Assembly: GCA_012965455.1 (NCBI GenBank)
Contig: DTSG01000582.1
Location: 1-20,436, forward strand
Source of the DNA: Planctomycetaceae bacterium
GTDB lineage: Bacteria > Planctomycetota > Planctomycetia > Pirellulales > Pirellulaceae
Direction of reading: 5' to 3'
Length of the DNA: 20,436 bases
Below the pieces are notes generated by a model. That model saw only the letters and a program-made list of their open reading frames with translations. It was not told where the DNA came from and did no database searches. The translations under genes and the position numbers were made by a program. Shown piece after piece: positions 16,199-20,436 of this stretch; the stretch's first letter is position 1, and each line of letters begins with the position of its first letter.

Positions 16199-16864
16199 TT
16201 ATTGAAACGGCTTAATGTGGTCGCCGCCGACCAGTGGAAATACTTCATCACAGATATTACAGCTATGGTCACCAACGCGTTCTAGTGCCCGAGCAATGAG
16301 TATTTGCGCTAGTGGCCCGGCTAAATCAGGTTCCCCTTTGAGGGCCTCGAGAGCAACTTCTTCACTGAGCACTTCACGCATTATTTGATCGTTGAGCGAA
16401 TCAACATATTCATCGCGATTGCGATATTTATCGGCTTCCTTGGAATCTTTATTGATGTAAGCTCCGATTGCTCCGTTAACCATCTCCCGCACCGCATGGC
16501 CCATTTGAATAATCCGTGGTTCTGGTTTCATTGTCGAGCGGGCCATCATTAATTGTAATAGCTCCACTATATTTACGGCTTGGTCGCCAATTCGTTCTAG
16601 ATTCGAAGTTACGTGTGTTACGGTTAATACATACCGCAAGTTTGTTGCCACAGGTGAATAGATGGTGAGGATACGGACGACTTCACTATCGATGGTGACT
16701 TGTAGGTTGTCCATCACATCTTCTGATTTCAAAATGACATCGGACACATCCATGGAGATGTCTTCGAGTCCTCGTACGACAGTGGCTATCATGGATTCAG
16801 CCAACTCGCCCATTTCTACGAGACGATGTTGCAGTTCTGTGAGTTCTTGATCAAAACGTTTCAT
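16199..16864 (-). CDS. phoU: phosphate signalling protein PhoU
   Basis: The 221-residue protein consists of two PhoU helical repeats. Each ends in the E(D)-x3-D metal-binding type motif: NLERIGDQAVNI in the first half and ALERVGDHSCNICDEV in the second. PhoU is a cytoplasmic/peripheral membrane protein that couples the Pst transporter to PhoR and represses the regulon when phosphate is plentiful. Its ATG overlaps the stop of the upstream pstB in the sequence TAATG, so translation is coupled. Length and motifs are normal. Confidence 0.93.
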   Translation of the reverse strand: MKRFDQELTELQHRLVEMGELAESMIATVVRGLEDISMDVSDVILKSEDVMDNLQVTIDSEVVRILTIYSPVATNLRYVLTVTHVTSNLERIGDQAVNIVELLQLMMARSTMKPEPRIIQMGHAVREMVNGAIGAYINKDSKEADKYRNRDEYVDSLNDQIMREVLSEEVALEALKGEPDLAGPLAQILIARALERVGDHSCNICDEVFPLVGGDHIKPFQ

Positions 16865-17727
16865 TATCCGTACCGTCCTTGAATATACATTTCAGTTTTT
16901 TCTTCGCGAGGGTTTAAAAACATGTCCGCGGTGGAACTATGTTCAATTATTTCACCCATTAGCATAAAGATGCATTCGTCGGTTGCCCGCCGCGCTTGCG
17001 CCATGTTGTGGGTAACAATGACGACGGTGTAGTCATCTCTGAGAGACTCGATCAAGCCTTCGACTTGCTCGATACCCTCAGCATCGAGAGCGCTACATGG
17101 TTCATCCATTAGGATAACATCGGGTTTGAGTGGAATGAGGCGGGCAATGCACAGTTTTTGTTGTTGCTCGAGCGTTAAAGTTGTAGCTCGCGTCTTGAGT
17201 TTATCTTTTACTGTATCCCACAGCGCGACTTGCTCAAGTGCTTGCTGGACCACATCATTACGCTCGCTACGAGTCAGTTGTTTGTGTGTTTTATGAATAT
17301 TCGCACCAAACAGCACATTGTCATATATGGATATTGGCAATGGATTAGGTCGTTGAAAGACCATTCCGATTCGTCGTCGTAATTGCCGCGTGGCAACATC
17401 ATTGTCATAGATATTTTTGTCAAGGATTTCGATATCCCCCGTTGTCTTGACGTTTTCATATCGCTCGTTGATACGGTTGAAGCATCTGAGCAGCGTTGTC
17501 TTGCCACACCCAGACGGGCCAATCAAACCAGTAATAATCCCTTTGCGGATGTCGATGTTGACGTCCTGCAAGGCTTGAAAGTCACCGTACCATAGATTCA
17601 AATCCCGCGCTCGGATACTGAGCTTGTCATTGGTTGTGGGCATGCTTTGCGGATTCCAACTTTTCATTGTCGGCTCCGCTGTGGGGCTCGAAGTGGATGT
17701 GTTGGGAGTTATCGAAGACGTAGACAT
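16864..17727 (-). CDS. pstB: phosphate ABC transporter ATPase, PstB-B (degenerate signature motif)
   Basis: The 287-residue ATPase has a canonical Walker A (GPSGCGKT, residues 70-77), a Q-loop Gln (GMVFQRPNP, Gln125), Walker B with catalytic Glu (VILMDEP, Asp208-Glu209) and an H-loop His (VTHNM, His240). The ABC signature, expected as LSGGQ, is LTLEQ at 184-188 (TTLTLEQQQK), so its composite ATP site with a partner's Walker A should not work. The first ~35 residues are a Ser/Thr/Pro-rich extension absent from ordinary PstB; Met21 or Met29 are alternative starts. It overlaps pstB-A by one base and phoU by one base (both TAATG). It most probably forms a heterodimer with PstB-A on PstC-PstA. Confidence 0.9.
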   Translation of the reverse strand: MSTSSITPNTSTSSPTAEPTMKSWNPQSMPTTNDKLSIRARDLNLWYGDFQALQDVNIDIRKGIITGLIGPSGCGKTTLLRCFNRINERYENVKTTGDIEILDKNIYDNDVATRQLRRRIGMVFQRPNPLPISIYDNVLFGANIHKTHKQLTRSERNDVVQQALEQVALWDTVKDKLKTRATTLTLEQQQKLCIARLIPLKPDVILMDEPCSALDAEGIEQVEGLIESLRDDYTVVIVTHNMAQARRATDECIFMLMGEIIEHSSTADMFLNPREEKTEMYIQGRYG

Positions 17728-18488
17728 TATCCAAAATCTCCAGTTACATAGTCGTGAGTTAATTGTTGTTCAGGATTGCTAAATATTTTTTCGGTGGGGC
17801 CAACTTCGATCATCTTTGATTTATTGAAAAATGCGGTGTGATCGGCAAGTCGCCGCGCTTGCTGGACTAAATTGGTGACGAGAATAATGGTCATCTCTTT
17901 CTTGAGTTCCAGTAAAACGTCTTCAATTTTCATGGTGGTGACTGGATCGATGGCGATGGAAAATTCATCGAGACACAGGATCTCTGGCTTATGTGACAGC
18001 GCACGAGCAATCGTAAGTCGTTGTTGTTGTCCACCCGACAGTTTCGTGCCTAAGAGGTTAAGGCGATCTTTGACTTCGTCCCATAACATGGATTGTTTCA
18101 GGCAGCGTTCGATCAGTTCATCAAGTTCTTGGCGGTCATGAATACCCGCCCGCCGTGGAGCGTAGGCCACGTTTTCGTAAACGGACAGCGGTAAGCCAAC
18201 CGGTAAGGGGAAAACCATACCAATCCGCCGCCGTAAGGAGTACACGTTTTTGATCCGCGAAATATCCGTGCCGTGGACCAAGATAGTACCCTTCGTTTTG
18301 GCATTCGGTTCAAACTCCAATGTGCGGTTGATTGATTTAAGAAACGTTGTTTTTCCAGCGTTGGCGGGACCAATAATGCTAAAGATCGTTTGTTCTGGGA
18401 TAGTGAGCGAAATATCCCGCAGGGCAATTTCCTTGCCGTAGGAAATCGTGACGTCTTGGAATTCAATATGGGGAGGTGGTGTAGTCAT
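17727..18488 (-). CDS. pstB: phosphate ABC transporter ATPase, PstB-A (degenerate Q- and H-loops)
   Basis: From the ATG at 18488 the protein has 253 residues. That start lies 4 bases after the pstA stop; the open frame extends to a TTG at 18533 that would overlap pstA. It has a Walker A (GPANAGKT, 40-47), an intact signature LSGGQQQR (150-157) and a Walker B with Glu (LCLDE, Asp174-Glu175), but Phe176 stands where Pro is usual. The Q-loop Gln is Pro94 (MVFPLP against MVFQ), and the H-loop His is Asn206 (LVTNLVQQARR against VTHNMQQA). The core of its own ATP site is therefore damaged while the signature it lends to a partner is intact. This is the reverse of PstB-B, encoded directly after it. 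Confidence 0.9.
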   Translation of the reverse strand: MTTPPPHIEFQDVTISYGKEIALRDISLTIPEQTIFSIIGPANAGKTTFLKSINRTLEFEPNAKTKGTILVHGTDISRIKNVYSLRRRIGMVFPLPVGLPLSVYENVAYAPRRAGIHDRQELDELIERCLKQSMLWDEVKDRLNLLGTKLSGGQQQRLTIARALSHKPEILCLDEFSIAIDPVTTMKIEDVLLELKKEMTIILVTNLVQQARRLADHTAFFNKSKMIEVGPTEKIFSNPEQQLTHDYVTGDFG

Positions 18489-18492
18489 CGGT

Positions 18493-19410
18493 TTACCATT
18501 TCTTCCTAGAACGGAGATAGATACGGAAACCAATAGAAAAACTGTTAACGGCGATCACTAATCCAATCATCACAATAGCGGTACCGAACTTAAAGGACTC
18601 GGGGACGTTTTGCCATTGTGTTGAAATGATGTACAAGTGATAAGACAGAGCCATGAAGCGATCTTCGAGGCCATAAGGAACCATCGCAGCCCAGCCGGAG
18701 TCGGCGATGCGAGATGATATCATGGCTCCAGTAAATAAGATCGGCGCCGTTTCTCCAGCAGCTCGAGCAACCTGTAAAATCACACCTGTCAAAATGCCGC
18801 TAATCGAATTTGGCAATACGATCGTGCGGATCGTTTGCCATTTTGAAGCGCCCATATTCCAACAAGCTACTCGGAATGGTTGTGGGACCGAGGCGAGCGC
18901 CTCTTTGGTACTCGTGATGATGACCGGCAATGTCATCACTGCCACGGTACAAGACGCGGCTAGCAAACTGCGCTGCATTTGAAAGAAATATACAAACGCT
19001 CCTAATCCAAATAGCCCATGAACGATACTTGGAACACCCGCAAGGTTGACGACCGCTAAATTAATGAACCGCGTGAACCAATTATCGCGGGCGAATTCAT
19101 TGAGGTAGACTCCGGCCAAGATGCCAATCGGCGCTGCGATAAGCAGCGACACGATGATCAACATAAAGGTCCCGATTAGTGGGCCCCAAATACCACCAGC
19201 AGTCATGTTTTTCTCGGGGTTGTCGAAAATGAAACCGACGGACAAAGCAGGCCAGGCTTTGATGAGCAAGAACCCTAGGATGAAAAAGACGGGTAAAATC
19301 AAAGCCCAGGTCATTCCGAGTGTAATGAATCGTACTAAGCGTTCGACATTGCGGCCGCGAACTTCATTCACCGTGATCGCAAATGGATTGTTGGTATCAG
19401 GTTTAGACAT
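18493..19410 (-). CDS. pstA: phosphate ABC transporter permease PstA
   Basis: The 305-residue protein has six hydrophobic segments and the cytoplasmic EAA-type loop that docks on the ATPase (CWNMGASKWQTIRTIVLP). PstA-like features are AGGIWGPLIGTFMLI, NLAGVPSIVHGLFGLG, TLPVIITSTKEAL and ARAAGETAPILFTGA. It forms the membrane pore with PstC. Its ATG lies 8 bases inside the end of pstC and has AAGGAG at the ideal distance, a strong coupled ribosome site. The protein ends RSRKKW. It is an ordinary length for PstA. Confidence 0.93.
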   Translation of the reverse strand: MSKPDTNNPFAITVNEVRGRNVERLVRFITLGMTWALILPVFFILGFLLIKAWPALSVGFIFDNPEKNMTAGGIWGPLIGTFMLIIVSLLIAAPIGILAGVYLNEFARDNWFTRFINLAVVNLAGVPSIVHGLFGLGAFVYFFQMQRSLLAASCTVAVMTLPVIITSTKEALASVPQPFRVACWNMGASKWQTIRTIVLPNSISGILTGVILQVARAAGETAPILFTGAMISSRIADSGWAAMVPYGLEDRFMALSYHLYIISTQWQNVPESFKFGTAIVMIGLVIAVNSFSIGFRIYLRSRKKW

Positions 19411-20374
19411 TGCTTTGGCTCCTTATTCCTTTGACAACCAAATCGGCAGTCAAGTTAATAATGAAGGCAAAAGCAAACAACACGACGCCAATCAGAAACA
19501 ATGTGTGATAGTGCAGGTCGCCGCGAACGGCTTCACCTAATTCAGCAGCAATCGTAGCGGTAAGTGTTCTGACAGGATCGAAGAGACTAGTTGGCATATT
19601 AACCGAGTGACCGGTGCACATGAGCACTGCCATCGTTTCACCGATTCCACGGCCGATACCAAGTAGTACTGCTGCGAGCAGACCATTTTTGGCTGCCGGA
19701 AATAGGACTTTGTAAATCATTTCCCAACGATTCGCACCCATCGCTAGCCCCGCTTCGCGGAACGAGTCAGGAACAGCTCGCAATGCGTCTTCGGATACGG
19801 ACACAATAATCGGGACGCTCATCAACGCTAGGACGATACCGGCATTGAGTATGTTAAGTCCCACTGCTTCGCCACTGAGGTCGGTAATTAAAGGGTTCAT
19901 TACTACAATACCAATGAATCCCCAGACCACCGACGGGATTGCTGCCAAGAGTTCAATCAGAATTTTCAATATTTCGCGTGTCTTGTTGCCGGCAAACTCA
20001 GAGACATAAACCGCTGCTCCGAGACCCAACGGCACGGCTAATAGAATAGAAAAGAACGTAACTGACAACGTCCCAACGATTAACGCTAAAATGCCAAAAG
20101 CAGGTTTCTTGGCGGATTCGGGAATCCAACGAGGGCTCGTGGTGAATTCGGCGAGGTCGAGTTGTTCGATTTCAATTTCACCAGCGGCAATTTCTGTTTC
20201 GATACCGGTTAATGCTGGTAAACTTTCTTTGAAAACGAACAAGAAGATTGCAATCACAAATAAGATGGCACTCCATCCACAAATGTAAATAACGCCAACG
20301 ACTACAGGTTCTAAGCGATCCTGCAGTTGCTGAAATGTGCGTCGGAAAGAAAATGCGCGATTTTGGGATTCCAA
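19403..20374 (-). CDS. pstC: phosphate ABC transporter permease PstC
   Basis: The 323-residue protein begins at a TTG (20374). It has a first membrane helix at ~25-48, then an acidic periplasmic segment (TEIAAGEIEIEQLDLAEF to WIPESAKKP, ~57-90), then the ABC permease core with the docking loop AGLAMGANRWEMIYKVLFP and GIGRGIGETMAVLMCTGH. The segment between the first two helices is longer and more acidic than I expect for PstC. The upstream 62 bases to the window edge hold no clear Shine-Dalgarno and no convincing Pho box. PstS, the usual first gene, is not visible and may lie further right. The stop is inside the pstA start region. Confidence 0.9.
   Translation of the reverse strand: MESQNRAFSFRRTFQQLQDRLEPVVVGVIYICGWSAILFVIAIFLFVFKESLPALTGIETEIAAGEIEIEQLDLAEFTTSPRWIPESAKKPAFGILALIVGTLSVTFFSILLAVPLGLGAAVYVSEFAGNKTREILKILIELLAAIPSVVWGFIGIVVMNPLITDLSGEAVGLNILNAGIVLALMSVPIIVSVSEDALRAVPDSFREAGLAMGANRWEMIYKVLFPAAKNGLLAAVLLGIGRGIGETMAVLMCTGHSVNMPTSLFDPVRTLTATIAAELGEAVRGDLHYHTLFLIGVVLFAFAFIINLTADLVVKGIRSQSNV
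19419..19424 (-). promoter_or_regulatory. ribosome binding site of pstA
   Basis: AAGGAG lies 8 bases before the pstA ATG (19410), inside the 3' end of pstC. It confirms the overlapping start. Confidence 0.7.
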
Positions 20375-20436
20375 AGTCGATTTCCCTAATGTCGTTCGAT
20401 TGTTAACTGTATTTTGTTGCGATTGAATTGTATATT

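Noticed and set aside
18489..18533. TTG start at 18533 for PstB-A
   Set aside because: It would overlap pstA by 41 bases and add residues not seen in PstB. The ATG at 18488 follows the pstA stop by 4 bases.
20375..20436. Pho box upstream of pstC
   Set aside because: AT-rich stretches with TTAAC and similar motifs occur, but I found no pair of repeats at the right spacing, and only 62 bases are available.

Overview
The window looks like a chromosomal stretch from a member of the Planctomycetota (Pirellulales-like). This is inferred from a DUF1080-type domain joined to a PQQ-dependent sugar dehydrogenase, a secreted BD-FAE-type esterase, a secreted D-aminoacylase, sparse Shine-Dalgarno sequences and moderate GC. 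I saw no rRNA, tRNA, CRISPR array, insertion sequence or phage gene. No gene-free stretch exceeds 300 bases. All genes lie on the minus strand except the first one and the esterase at 5605.

Left part (1-8079), catabolic and cell-envelope genes. A 5'-truncated gene (1-1311, plus) ends a DUF1080-PQQ sugar dehydrogenase fusion. Opposite it lies a two-gene unit: a ~1070-residue fusion of a PlsC-type acyltransferase, membrane segments and a YiiX-like papain-fold domain, followed 9 bases later by an amidohydrolase. A secreted esterase (plus) converges with a secreted D-aminoacylase.

Middle part (8223-13459), a tight minus-strand run in transcription order: MFS transporter, thymidine kinase, SDR oxidoreductase, a peroxiredoxin-like gene, HAD phosphatase, and Fsr-like MFS transporter. 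The peroxiredoxin-like gene is the main discovery. Its true reading frame is 10731-10213 and contains an in-frame UGA exactly where the family has its first active-site cysteine (Gly-UGA-Val-Phe-Cys). A perfect 6-bp hairpin with a GGUCA loop starts 14 nt after the UGA, with the loop at +21, which matches a bacterial SECIS element. I read it as a selenoprotein with a U-x-x-C motif. A frame caller would report only the back half, starting at the GTG right after the UGA.

Right part (13602-20374), a phosphate uptake and sensing operon: pstC-pstA-pstB(A)-pstB(B)-phoU-phoB-phoR, with 8-base, 4-base and TAATG junctions. The two adjacent PstB proteins have decayed in complementary ways. PstB-A keeps LSGGQ but has lost the Q-loop Gln and the H-loop His. 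PstB-B keeps these but has lost the signature motif (LTLEQ). Together they predict a heterodimer with one canonical and one dead ATP site, unlike the PstB2 homodimer of textbook Pst. PstS is not in the window. It may lie beyond the right edge, since pstC begins only 62 bases from the end.
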